A DNA stretch of 64,000 nt from Asanoa ishikariensis (GTDB taxonomy: Bacteria; Actinomycetota; Actinomycetes; Mycobacteriales; Micromonosporaceae). This document shows, piece by piece, positions 36,816 to 44,515 of this stretch. Location of the stretch: NCBI RefSeq assembly GCF_900107455.1, contig NZ_FNQB01000005.1, positions 186,001-250,000 on the forward strand. Direction: 5' to 3'. Each line of letters opens with the position of its first letter. The stretch's first letter is position 1. The position numbers and the translations under genes were made by a program. The notes below the pieces were generated by a model. The model was not told the DNA's origin. It saw only the letters and a program-made list of their open reading frames with translations, and searched no databases.

Positions 36816-38326
36816 CCCTTGTGGATGCCGTACGCGTAGAACTGCGAGTTGAGGCCGTTGACCGGGTAGCCGGACAGCTTGGTCGAGGCGACCACGATCT
36901 GGGGGTAGAGGTACAGCCAGTCGCTGGCGGCGTCGGCCGCGATCTGCTGGTCGGCCTTCTTCAACAGCTCGGTCTGCTCCGCCTCCGAGCCCGCCTGCTC
37001 CGCCTGCTTGATCCACGCGGTGACCTGCGGGTTGTCGTAGCCCCAGTAGAAGTTCGGGTCGCCGTACCAGACGACGTCACGGTCGTTGACGTGCTCCTGG
37101 AGCGTCGCCGTGAAGTCCTTGTTCTGGTAGACCTTCGTGTACCACTGGTCCGGCGTGATCACGTTGATGTTCACCGTGATGCCGACCTTGGCCAGCTCCG
37201 ACTTGACGAACGCCGCGACCGTCGGGTGCGGGTCGTAGTTCGGGGTGTCCAGGGTGAACGTGAAGCCGTTCGGGTGGCCGGCCTCGGCGAGGAGCGCTTT
37301 GGCACCAGCCACGTCGTAAGCGTTGACACCCGTGAGATCGGTGTGCCACGGGTCGGTCGGCGGGACCATCGAGCCGATCAGCTCGCCGTGGTCGCCCCAG
37401 ATCGACTGGAGCAGCTTCTTGTCGTCGATCGCCGAGCTGACCGCCTTGCGCACCTTGACGTCGTTGAAGGGCGCGACGCGGTCGTTGAACGCCAGCAGCA
37501 GCTTGGTGGTCGAGTGCCCGTCGTTCACCTTGTACGCCGGGTTGTCGGTGAACTGCGCGAGCGCGTCCGGGTTCTGCTCGCTGGTGACCACGTCGACGGC
37601 GTTGGTCAGCAGCGCGTTGTCGAGGGCGCTGCCGTCGGTGAAGTAGTGGAACACCACGCCGCCATTGGTGGCCGCCGTGCCCCAGTAGCTCGGGTTCTTC
37701 TTGAGCGTCAGGGACGAGCCGCGCTTCCAACCGTCCAACGTGTACGGACCGGTGCCGTCCTCCTTGGCGGATAGGTTGCCGGCCTGGTCGTTGACGATCC
37801 ACACGTAGCTGAGGTTGTAGATGAACGAGATCGAGCGCGTCGCCAGCGTGACGGTGACCGTCTTCGGGTCCGGGGTGGCGATCGACTTGATCTCCGGGAA
37901 GCTGCTCTTGCGGGCCGACTTCGAGTCGGGCGCGAGCACCTTCTCGATGCTGTACTTCACGTCGGCGGACGTGAGGGCCTTGCCCGAGTGGAACTTCACG
38001 CCGTCGCGCAGGGTGAACGTGTAGGTCAGGCCGTCGGCGCTGACCGTGTTGGCGGTGGCCAGCAAGGGTTCCACCTTGCCGTCGTCGGTGAGCCGGAACA
38101 GTCCTTCGTAGACGTTGCCGTTGAACGCCTCGGTGATGCCCTGACCGCCACCGGCGGTGTTGTCGAGGTTCTGCGGTTCGTAGAGCGAGCCGACCTGGAC
38201 GACGGCGTTGGCGTCGGCCGCCGCACTCGAGGACGGGCTGGCGCCGCCGCTGTTCGAGCCGCACGCGGCCAGGGCCACAGCGGTCGCGACAGCGGCGCCA
38301 AGCAGCGCGATTCGTTGCTTCTTCAC
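36812..38326 (-). CDS. Oligopeptide-binding lipoprotein (family 5)
   Basis: A 504-residue family 5 extracellular solute-binding protein, the substrate receptor of the importer. The signal peptide ends in a lipobox ALAAC (near residues 18-22), followed by a Ser/Gly/Ala linker. Family landmarks are VEPLLATANTVSADGLTYTFTLRDGVKFHSGKALTSADVKYSIEK and VRKAVSSAIDDKKL. The start is GTG with GGAGAT about nine bases upstream. It begins 39 bases after the DUF1684 gene in the same direction and may share its transcript. The ligand (peptide, oligosaccharide or other) is not predictable. Confidence 0.93.
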   Translation of the reverse strand: MKKQRIALLGAAVATAVALAACGSNSGGASPSSSAAADANAVVQVGSLYEPQNLDNTAGGGQGITEAFNGNVYEGLFRLTDDGKVEPLLATANTVSADGLTYTFTLRDGVKFHSGKALTSADVKYSIEKVLAPDSKSARKSSFPEIKSIATPDPKTVTVTLATRSISFIYNLSYVWIVNDQAGNLSAKEDGTGPYTLDGWKRGSSLTLKKNPSYWGTAATNGGVVFHYFTDGSALDNALLTNAVDVVTSEQNPDALAQFTDNPAYKVNDGHSTTKLLLAFNDRVAPFNDVKVRKAVSSAIDDKKLLQSIWGDHGELIGSMVPPTDPWHTDLTGVNAYDVAGAKALLAEAGHPNGFTFTLDTPNYDPHPTVAAFVKSELAKVGITVNINVITPDQWYTKVYQNKDFTATLQEHVNDRDVVWYGDPNFYWGYDNPQVTAWIKQAEQAGSEAEQTELLKKADQQIAADAASDWLYLYPQIVVASTKLSGYPVNGLNSQFYAYGIHKG

Positions 38327-38365
38327 GTGTGTATCTCCGGCATTGAAGGGGGTAAAGCGAACGGG

Positions 38366-39058
38366 CTAGTGCACCTGGAAGCCGTCGCGGAAGAGGGGCT
38401 GCTTCTCGCCGGCCAGGACGGCCCTGCGGAAGCGGTTCTGCCGCGGCGGCATCGGACAGTTGTATTGCCCGGAGAACCCGCACGGCGGCACGAAGGCCCG
38501 GTTGAAGTCGAGCACGACCCGGTCGTCGCCGGGTTCGCGGGGCACGATCAGGAACCGTCCCGACTCGTACGTGGTGATGCCGTTGGTCTCGTCGCCGAAG
38601 ACCAGCAGCAGCGTCCCCTCGTCGTCGAACGCGTCGAAGGCGTAGTCGACACCGTCGAGGCTGAACAGGATGTCGCCCGGCACGGCGAGGTCCCGGGTCA
38701 GTCCGTTGTCGCGCAGGTGCTCGAAGGCCACCAGCCGGGGCGGGTCGTGGGGTACGAACCGCGCCTCGACCACCCAGTCGGGGTCGAACGGGTAGGCGTC
38801 GATGGTCTCGAAGTGGCGGATGGCCGGCGAGTCTCCGTCGAAGCGGCGCACCCCGCGGAAGACGACGCCGGTGCGCAGGTCGCGGCGCTCGATCGGCACG
38901 CTGCCCGGGTGGTCCTCGACGCCGGCGCCCCAGATCGTCTCGACCAGGGCGAGGTTGCCGTCCGGCCCGGCGACCCGCTTGACCCGGGCGGCATGCCATG
39001 CGGGCCAGCCGGCACGGGCACGGTCGAGCACCGCGACGGAGGCGGGGGGCGTGGGCAC
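38366..39058 (-). CDS. DUF1684 domain protein
   Basis: A 230-residue protein of the DUF1684 family. The diagnostic C-terminal block LDFNRAFVPPCGFSGQYNCP, followed by NRFRRAVLAGEK, is intact, as is the N-terminal WPAWHAARVKRVAGPDGNLALV. No signal peptide, so cytosolic; function unknown. It precedes the peptide importer operon and is divergent from the TrmB/LuxR-type regulator, so all may be one regulatory unit. Confidence 0.85.
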   Translation of the reverse strand: MPTPPASVAVLDRARAGWPAWHAARVKRVAGPDGNLALVETIWGAGVEDHPGSVPIERRDLRTGVVFRGVRRFDGDSPAIRHFETIDAYPFDPDWVVEARFVPHDPPRLVAFEHLRDNGLTRDLAVPGDILFSLDGVDYAFDAFDDEGTLLLVFGDETNGITTYESGRFLIVPREPGDDRVVLDFNRAFVPPCGFSGQYNCPMPPRQNRFRRAVLAGEKQPLFRDGFQVH

Positions 39059-39098
39059 GGTCGGTCTGCCTTTACGGGGTCGGGGGCAACAACTCGAC

Positions 39099-39149
39099 TT
39101 AACCTACTGCCATGGTGGGTTAATCCGACCAGTGCGGTTGATCACAACC
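39099..39149. promoter_or_regulatory. Two dyads in the DUF1684/regulator intergenic region
   Basis: TTAACC (39099-39104) and GGTTAA (39118-39123) form an inverted repeat with a 13-base gap. GGTTG-ATCA-CAACC (39136-39149) is a second dyad. Both lie between the divergent start sites and are candidates for regulator binding. Confidence 0.4.
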
Positions 39150-39195
39150 AACCTGGCCCGCACATGATCAACAGCTCGTTCGTACAGTGGCCCGC

Positions 39196-40182
39196 ATGGA
39201 TGAGCTGCTCTCGGCCGGCGAGCAGGACGCGTACCGGCTGCTGGTCCGGCTCGGCGCGGCCGACGCGGCGAAGCTCGCGGCCTCGGCGGGGGTGCCGGCC
39301 GGCGAGGCCGGAGTGCTGCTGGCGGCCCTGCACGCGAAAGGGCTGGTGAGCGCCGGCCCGGTGTTCCGCCCGCTGGCGCCCGACGTGGCGCTCGGTGACG
39401 CCCTGCTGCGGCGCCAGGAGGTGCTCGACGATGCCCGCCGGACGGTCGCGGCGCTCAGCGAGGACTTCCGCCGGCACAGCCGCCGCCGCGACGCCGACCG
39501 CCTGGTTGAGGTGATCGTGGGTCGCGACGCGCTGCGCGGCCGGCTGCGGGAGATGCAGGAGGGCGCCCGCAAGGAGATCCTCTGGTTCTGCCGCGCCAAC
39601 CCCCTGGCGATGCCCGGTCCGGAGAACACCGAGGAGGACACGGCGCTGGCGCGCGGGGTCCGCTACCGGGCCATCTACGAGCGGGCGTTGCTGGAGCTAC
39701 CCGGCGAGCTGCCCAGCATCCTGGAGTCGATGACGCGGGGCGAGGAGGCCCGCAGCCTGCCGACGTTGCCGGTGCGCCTGGCCATCGCCGACGGTGAGCT
39801 GGCGATCTGCCCTCTCGTGCCGGACGAGGCCCGGGATCTGGGCGAGCCGACCGCGGCGCTGATCCGGCCCAGTGAGCTGCTGGACGCACTCGTCGCGCTC
39901 TTCGAGAGCTTCTGGGAACGGGCCACACCCCTGCGCGGCGACGGACACCCGGCGGAGGATCTCGGCGAGGCCGACGTGCTGCTGCTGTCGCTGGTCGTCT
40001 CCGGCCTGCCGGACAAGTCGATCGCGACGCACCTGCGGGTGAGCAAGCGGACCGTGCAGCGCCGGCTCGAACGGCTGATGGCCCTGGCCGGCGTCGACAC
40101 CCGCACGGGCCTGGCGTTCCAGGCGGCCCGCCGGGGCTGGCTCGCAGCCCCGGCGGACCGGTTCGGTCCCGCCCGCGGGTAG
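39196..40182 (+). CDS. TrmB/LuxR-type transcriptional regulator
   Basis: A 328-residue regulator. The N-terminal winged helix of TrmB type is at residues 1-55 (LLVRLGAADAAKLAASAGVPAGEAGVLLAALHAKGLV). A middle sensor domain contains EVIVGRDALRGRLREMQEGARKEILWF, and a C-terminal LuxR-type helix-turn-helix contains LVVSGLPDKSIATHLRVSKRTVQRRLERL. The combination is common in actinomycetes. The start ATG 39196 has TACAGT (39183-39188) seven bases upstream and no ribosome site; GTG 39187 would overlap that box. It is divergent from DUF1684 and the peptide importer, probably its targets. The last codons fall in the first copy of a 66-bp repeat. Confidence 0.85.
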   Translation: MDELLSAGEQDAYRLLVRLGAADAAKLAASAGVPAGEAGVLLAALHAKGLVSAGPVFRPLAPDVALGDALLRRQEVLDDARRTVAALSEDFRRHSRRRDADRLVEVIVGRDALRGRLREMQEGARKEILWFCRANPLAMPGPENTEEDTALARGVRYRAIYERALLELPGELPSILESMTRGEEARSLPTLPVRLAIADGELAICPLVPDEARDLGEPTAALIRPSELLDALVALFESFWERATPLRGDGHPAEDLGEADVLLLSLVVSGLPDKSIATHLRVSKRTVQRRLERLMALAGVDTRTGLAFQAARRGWLAAPADRFGPARG

Positions 40183-40193
40183 GCGCGGGCAGC

Positions 40194-40220
40194 CCGCCGG
40201 GCTGGGGTGCAGCCCGGCGG
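40194..40220. terminator. Bidirectional hairpin, first copy
   Basis: A perfect 10-bp stem (40194-40203 with 40211-40220) and a 7-base loop, between two convergent genes. No T-run. Likely a bidirectional terminator. Confidence 0.6.
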
Positions 40221-40259
40221 ACCCGATTAGTCAGCCCCGCGCGGGTAGGCGCGGGCAGC

Positions 40260-40286
40260 CCGCCGGGCTGGGGTGCAGCCCGGCGG
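40260..40286. terminator. Bidirectional hairpin, second copy
   Basis: The same 10-bp stem and 7-base loop repeated 66 bases later (40260-40269 with 40277-40286), created by the tandem duplication. Confidence 0.6.
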
Positions 40287-40296
40287 ACCCGATTGG

Positions 40297-43200
40297 TCAG
40301 CCCCGCGGGTAGGCGCGGATGACCGTCTGGTCGAGCGTGTTGCCGGCGCGGTCGGTGGCCCGCACTCGCAGCGAGACCGCGCTGTGGCCGCGCGGCACCG
40401 ACGCCACACCGTCGCGCACCGTCGCCGCCCGCCAGGTGGCGCCGTCGTCCGTGGAGACGTCGACGCGCAGCGTGCGCAGCTTGGCGTTGAAGTCCAACGC
40501 CACCCCGTCCCGGCGCACGTCGTAGTCCACGCCCAGCAGGGGCAGGTCGCCGTCCGCGCCCGAGCGGAACGTCCACTGCGTGTCCGTGCGGGTGGCCACG
40601 GTCCAGTCGTCGCCACCGTGTGCGGTGGTGACCTTCAGTCGGTAGGCCGCGTCGCCCGGGGTGGTGGTCACGTCCTGCCAGCCGTCGGGAAGCTCGGCCA
40701 GCACCGTGCCGTCGCGCCACAGCGTCGCGGCCAGCTCACCGCCGCCCAGGTGGGCGTAGTGGCCCTCCTGGTCGACCAGACCCGGCACCCGCAGGCGGAG
40801 CACGTCACCGGCGCGGGTCGACCCCAGGTCGGCGGGCCGCACCACCGGCGCGCCCCAGCTCTCCGCCGTCCGCCCGGCCTTGACCGAGTGCGGGGCGTCG
40901 CGGAAACCGCTGGTCAGCGGACCCCAGCCCCACGGGTAGCCGTCGGAGACGTAGTGCTGCCACAGCGAGTCGCCGGCCGACACCCACTCCTCACGGACCG
41001 AGGGGGTACGGGCGTCGCGCGAGGTGTCGTTCCACGCGTACTCCTGCCAGGGGCGCCAGCCGAACCGCTGCTCGCGTACCCAGTCAAAGCCGCCGTTGTC
41101 CGCGTAGTCGGTGGTGATCCGCTGGCTGTTGGCCGCGGTCACCTTGTGCACCACCTGGTCCGGGATGCGGCCGGGGGAGACCTGGACGACGTCGTAGAGG
41201 TACGGGCTCGACGTGGTCAGCGTCAGCGACAGTTGGGTCTTGCGGGCCAGCTTGGCCGCGGTGGGCTGGTCGAGCGCGAGCGAGACGATCGGCAGCCGGT
41301 CGCCCTCGGGGCTCCACGAGGTCCAGGTCGAGAAGTCCGGCGGGCGGACCATCAGCGCGACCGCGGCGCCGGCCCGGGCCGCCGCGTCGATCTTGGTCAG
41401 CTCGTCCTGCTCGTCCGCTGGGATCAGGACCGCCTTGCCGCGCACGTCGCGGTCGCCCGAGCGGGCCAGGGGGAAGCGCTTCGTGCCGTCGTACGCGGGG
41501 GAGTTGCCCATCAGGTTGAGGTCCAGCGGCCCCTTGACCCCCGGCGCGCTCGCCACCACGAGCGGCGCGACGAGTTGCCAGCGGGACGAGAACTCGAAGC
41601 TGCCCGCCCGGACCGCCTTGGTCGGCACGACGTTGACCTGCTCGATGTTGCTGAAGTGCATGACGCCGTGAGCGATGGAGCGGCCGGTGCCGGTGACCCG
41701 GTGCACGTAGTAGGACAGCACCGCCCGCTGCTCGGCCGGCTTGGGCGTCTCGATCCGGATCGGCCGGGCCTTGCGGGCGTCGACGACGACCTCGAGGTCG
41801 CGGTCGACGGTGAGCTCCGGGATGGTCAGCAGGGTGGCCTGCTCGTCGTTGCGTGCGCCGTCCTCGAGCACCCCTTGCAGGATGTACGTGCCCTCGCGGA
41901 CCTCGAACGTGGCGCCGCCCTCGGACGCCCAGCCCAGCAGGTCGGAGCGGGCGTCGTCGCCGAACATCGTCAGCACCGGCAGGGAGGCCGGCGCGCCCTT
42001 GCGGTCCAGCGCGCGGACGGTGACGTGGTGTACCGGCCCGTCCTTGATCGCGCCGACGGCGGTGGTGACCTTGACGCCGGTCGCGGTCGCGGTGATCCAG
42101 CCGCTGAGCGTGCCGAGCGGCAGGGTGCCGAAGTCGACGGTCGCATCGACAGTGGCGGTGCCGTTGGCGGGCACGGTCACGGTGGCGGCGCTCAGCAACA
42201 CCCCGGCCGGACCGGCCAGCGTCAGCGTCACGGGGGAGTCGCCGCTGTTGGTGTACGTGAGCGTCCGGGTCCCGGTGGTCGGCGTGCCGCCCACGGTGTG
42301 CAGGCCGAAGTCGGCGACGCCGGTGCCGGTGACGGCCTGGGCGCTGGCCCGGGCGACGTCGACGCGGCCCGCGCCCTGCGCGTACACGGGCAGGTCGGGC
42401 GTGGTCTGTGCGGTGCTGACCAGTGCGTTCTTGATCGCCGTGCCGGTCCAGTCCGGGTGCTCCTGCGCCAGGATCGCGGCGGCACCGGCCACGTGCGGCG
42501 TGGCCATCGAGGTGCCGGAGGCCGCCGTGTAGCGGGCGTCGACCGGGCTGCCCATCGTCGTGCCGGCCGCGCGGGCCGCGACGATGTCGACGCCCGGCGC
42601 GGTGATCTCCGGCTTGAGGCCCTGGTCGCCCAGGCGCGGGCCGCGGCTGGAGAAGTCGGCGAGCCGGTCGGCGCGGTCGACGGCGCCGACGGTCAGCGCG
42701 CTGCGGGCGGCGCCCGGCGAGCCGACGGTGGAGGCGCCGCCGGCGTTCCCGGCCGCGATCACGAACAGCGCGCCACTGCGCTCACTGAGCTCGTCCACCG
42801 CGAGGCTCATCGGGTCCAGGCCGTCGGTGGGGTCGCCGCCGAGGCTCATGCTGACCACCTTGGCGCCGCTGTCGACGGCCCACTGCATGCCCGCGATGAT
42901 CTGCGACTCCGAGCCGCTGCCGGTGTCGCCGAGCACCTTGCCGACGAGCAGGTGCGCGCCGTACGCGATGCCCTTGCGACGCCCGTCGGACGCGGCGCCC
43001 GTGCCGGCGATGGTGGAGGCGACGTGGGTGCCGTGCCCGTGGCGGTCGACGGCGTCGGAGCTGTCGCTGAAGTTGCGTGCCTCGATGACCTGGCCGGCCA
43101 GGTCGGGGTGCGTGGCGTCGACGCCGGTGTCCAGCACCGCGACCTTCACGCCGCGCCCGTCGAGCCCGCGCTGCCACGCCTGCGGTGCGCCGATCTGCGC

Positions 43201-43770
43201 GGCGCTGCGGTCCAGGCTGGCCCGGACCTTGCCGTCGAGATAGATCGTCGAGGCACCGGTGCTGCGGGCGCCCGGCCCGGTCTGGGCGCGCCAGAAGTCG
43301 GCCAGGGTGTCCTTGGCCGGGGCGATCGCGCTCGCGCCGATGCTGGGCAGGTTCGCGGCGGTGCGCTGGGCGGCGCCACCGCGCACGATCAGCGGAAGCG
43401 TCTTGCTCGTCGCGTCGCCGAAGCCGTCGGCGATCAGCTTCTGCACGTCGAACAGGTCGACGTCGAGCCGGCCGGCCTCGATCAGGGGCACGGCGTCGCT
43501 GGGCAGGACCCGCAGGCCGCCGTCGACCTCCAGGGTGTGGAAGGTGACGCGCTCGCGGCCGGGCGCCGGTGCGACGCTGGCCGCGTAGCGGCCCTGCGCG
43601 GCGCGGACGAGCGAGACGGTGTCGCCGGTGACGAGGGTGATCTGGGCGCCCTGGCTGTCGGCGGCCGGGGTGGGTGCGGCCGGGTTCCCGGGTGCGGGAC
43701 CGTTGGCCAGCGCCGCTCCGGGCAGGACCGCCACGCCGGCGATGACGCCGGCGAGCAGACGACTGAACAT
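40297..43770 (-). CDS. Large secreted S8 (subtilisin-like) serine peptidase
   Basis: A 1157-residue secreted subtilase. A signal peptide (about 1-22, ending ALA-N) is followed by a propeptide-like region to about residue 185. The catalytic domain (about 200-460) has Asp214 (AVLDTGVD), His246 (HGHGTHVA), oxyanion Asn342 (AAGNAGG) and Ser421 (GTSMATPHVAGA). About 690 residues of beta-rich domains follow, including a DUF11-like segment (TLTYTNSGDSPVTLTLAG) and a final Ig-like domain. No sorting signal or membrane anchor is seen, so it should be released. The ATG has AAGGAG six bases upstream. Probable role is extracellular protein degradation; it lies near, but is not joined to, the peptide importer. 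Confidence 0.95.
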   Translation of the reverse strand: MFSRLLAGVIAGVAVLPGAALANGPAPGNPAAPTPAADSQGAQITLVTGDTVSLVRAAQGRYAASVAPAPGRERVTFHTLEVDGGLRVLPSDAVPLIEAGRLDVDLFDVQKLIADGFGDATSKTLPLIVRGGAAQRTAANLPSIGASAIAPAKDTLADFWRAQTGPGARSTGASTIYLDGKVRASLDRSAAQIGAPQAWQRGLDGRGVKVAVLDTGVDATHPDLAGQVIEARNFSDSSDAVDRHGHGTHVASTIAGTGAASDGRRKGIAYGAHLLVGKVLGDTGSGSESQIIAGMQWAVDSGAKVVSMSLGGDPTDGLDPMSLAVDELSERSGALFVIAAGNAGGASTVGSPGAARSALTVGAVDRADRLADFSSRGPRLGDQGLKPEITAPGVDIVAARAAGTTMGSPVDARYTAASGTSMATPHVAGAAAILAQEHPDWTGTAIKNALVSTAQTTPDLPVYAQGAGRVDVARASAQAVTGTGVADFGLHTVGGTPTTGTRTLTYTNSGDSPVTLTLAGPAGVLLSAATVTVPANGTATVDATVDFGTLPLGTLSGWITATATGVKVTTAVGAIKDGPVHHVTVRALDRKGAPASLPVLTMFGDDARSDLLGWASEGGATFEVREGTYILQGVLEDGARNDEQATLLTIPELTVDRDLEVVVDARKARPIRIETPKPAEQRAVLSYYVHRVTGTGRSIAHGVMHFSNIEQVNVVPTKAVRAGSFEFSSRWQLVAPLVVASAPGVKGPLDLNLMGNSPAYDGTKRFPLARSGDRDVRGKAVLIPADEQDELTKIDAAARAGAAVALMVRPPDFSTWTSWSPEGDRLPIVSLALDQPTAAKLARKTQLSLTLTTSSPYLYDVVQVSPGRIPDQVVHKVTAANSQRITTDYADNGGFDWVREQRFGWRPWQEYAWNDTSRDARTPSVREEWVSAGDSLWQHYVSDGYPWGWGPLTSGFRDAPHSVKAGRTAESWGAPVVRPADLGSTRAGDVLRLRVPGLVDQEGHYAHLGGGELAATLWRDGTVLAELPDGWQDVTTTPGDAAYRLKVTTAHGGDDWTVATRTDTQWTFRSGADGDLPLLGVDYDVRRDGVALDFNAKLRTLRVDVSTDDGATWRAATVRDGVASVPRGHSAVSLRVRATDRAGNTLDQTVIRAYPRG

Positions 43771-43883
43771 GGGGACTCCTTCGCGCGGTGGTTCGCTGCA
43801 CGCATCCTGGAGTCCGGATATTCATGTTCGTGTAACCGAGGCCTGCCGCACTGCGGACATGGCGCGATGTGGACACCCCATGT

Positions 43884-43895
43884 GACGATGCGACC
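43884..43895 (+). promoter_or_regulatory. Leaderless-type -10 element before the GNAT pseudogene
   Basis: GACGAT (43884-43889) lies six bases before the GTG at 43896, the same box and spacing as at the cupin gene. The start signals survive although the gene is broken. Confidence 0.3.
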
Positions 43896-44353
43896 GTGGT
43901 CGATGACCTTCTGCTGTCGCGGGCCCGCACGCTCTGGGTGAGGCTGGCCGGGGCGCCGGTCGCCTTCGGCTCCCCGGCCGGTGTCGTCGTCTCGCCGGCT
44001 TCGATGTTGTGCCCACCAGGCTGGGCCGGCGTCGTCTCGCTGGCCGGCGCGGCCATCGCGACCGCGCCCGACGACGCGGCGGCGCTCGCGCTGGCGGGGC
44101 CGCTGTCCTGGCGCGACCCGGCGGCGCTCGGCGGCGCGCTGTCGCCGGCGGCGCCGCGCACGTGTGCGTGTTGACCGCGCCGGAGCACCGCGGCCGGGGG
44201 CTGGCGCGGGCCGTGGCCGGCGCGGCTACGACGGAGGCGCTCGCCGTCGGCCTGCTGCCGCAGTGGCGTGCCCGCCCGGAGGCGTCCCGCAGGGTCGGGC
44301 GAGTCCTTGGCTACCGCGAGCTTGGCTGGCAGCTCAGCGTGCGGCTCGGCTGA
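43896..44353 (+). pseudogene. GNAT N-acetyltransferase, internally deleted and frameshifted
   Basis: Two halves of a GNAT acetyltransferase lie in different frames. The first (43896-44174) reads VDDLLLSRARTLWVRLAGAPVAF up to DPAALGGALS. The second (from about 44145 in another frame, ending 44353) reads AAHVCVLTAPEHRGRGLARAV and ends PQWRARPEASRRVGRVLGYRELGWQLSVRLG. The acetyl-CoA loop HRGRGLA is intact but the middle of the domain is missing. Full-length relatives that I recall are about 240-250 residues, against roughly 150 here. An internal deletion that also shifted the frame explains both facts. A single sequencing error would not account for the missing middle. Confidence 0.75.
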
Positions 44354-44387
44354 TCGCTTTCACCCCACCGGCGGTCCGCATCCGGCT

Positions 44388-44515
44388 CGGCCGGTCGTCT
44401 CGGCTCTTGGTGGCGGGTCGGTCCGCCGGGTGGTTGGCGCCTGGTTCGGCTGGTGGTCTCGGCTCCTGGTGGCGGGTCGGTCCGCCGGGTAGTTGGCGGC
44501 CGGCGCGGCTGGTCA
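44388..44515. repeat. 59-bp tandem repeat, about 2.2 copies
   Basis: Copies start at 44388, 44447 and 44506 (third partial). The first two share about 85% of bases, with the divergence mostly at the end. Each contains a short hairpin core, GGCGG-GTCGGT-CCGCC. The partial third copy overlaps the stop codon of the AI-2E-type transporter gene, so the repeat sits at the 3' junction of two convergent genes. Confidence 0.8.

Larger units (their letters stand above)
40175..40306. repeat. 66-bp tandem duplication with hairpin, at convergent gene ends
   Basis: Two adjacent 66-bp copies (40175-40240 and 40241-40306) differ at one base (40229 versus 40295). The first contains the stop codon of the regulator gene; the second contains the stop codon of the subtilase gene. 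A partial third copy runs into the subtilase coding end. A diverged partial copy precedes the array inside the last codons of the regulator gene. Confidence 0.9.

Noticed and set aside
40175-40306. Possible CRISPR array or attachment site
   Set aside because: The two copies are directly adjacent with no spacers, and there is no cas gene, integrase or tRNA nearby.
40273-43941. A 1222-codon open frame on the plus strand, opposite the subtilase gene
   Set aside because: Its translation is rich in Arg, Gly, Ala, Val and His without any domain, while the minus strand encodes a perfect subtilase. It is a GC-rich antisense shadow.
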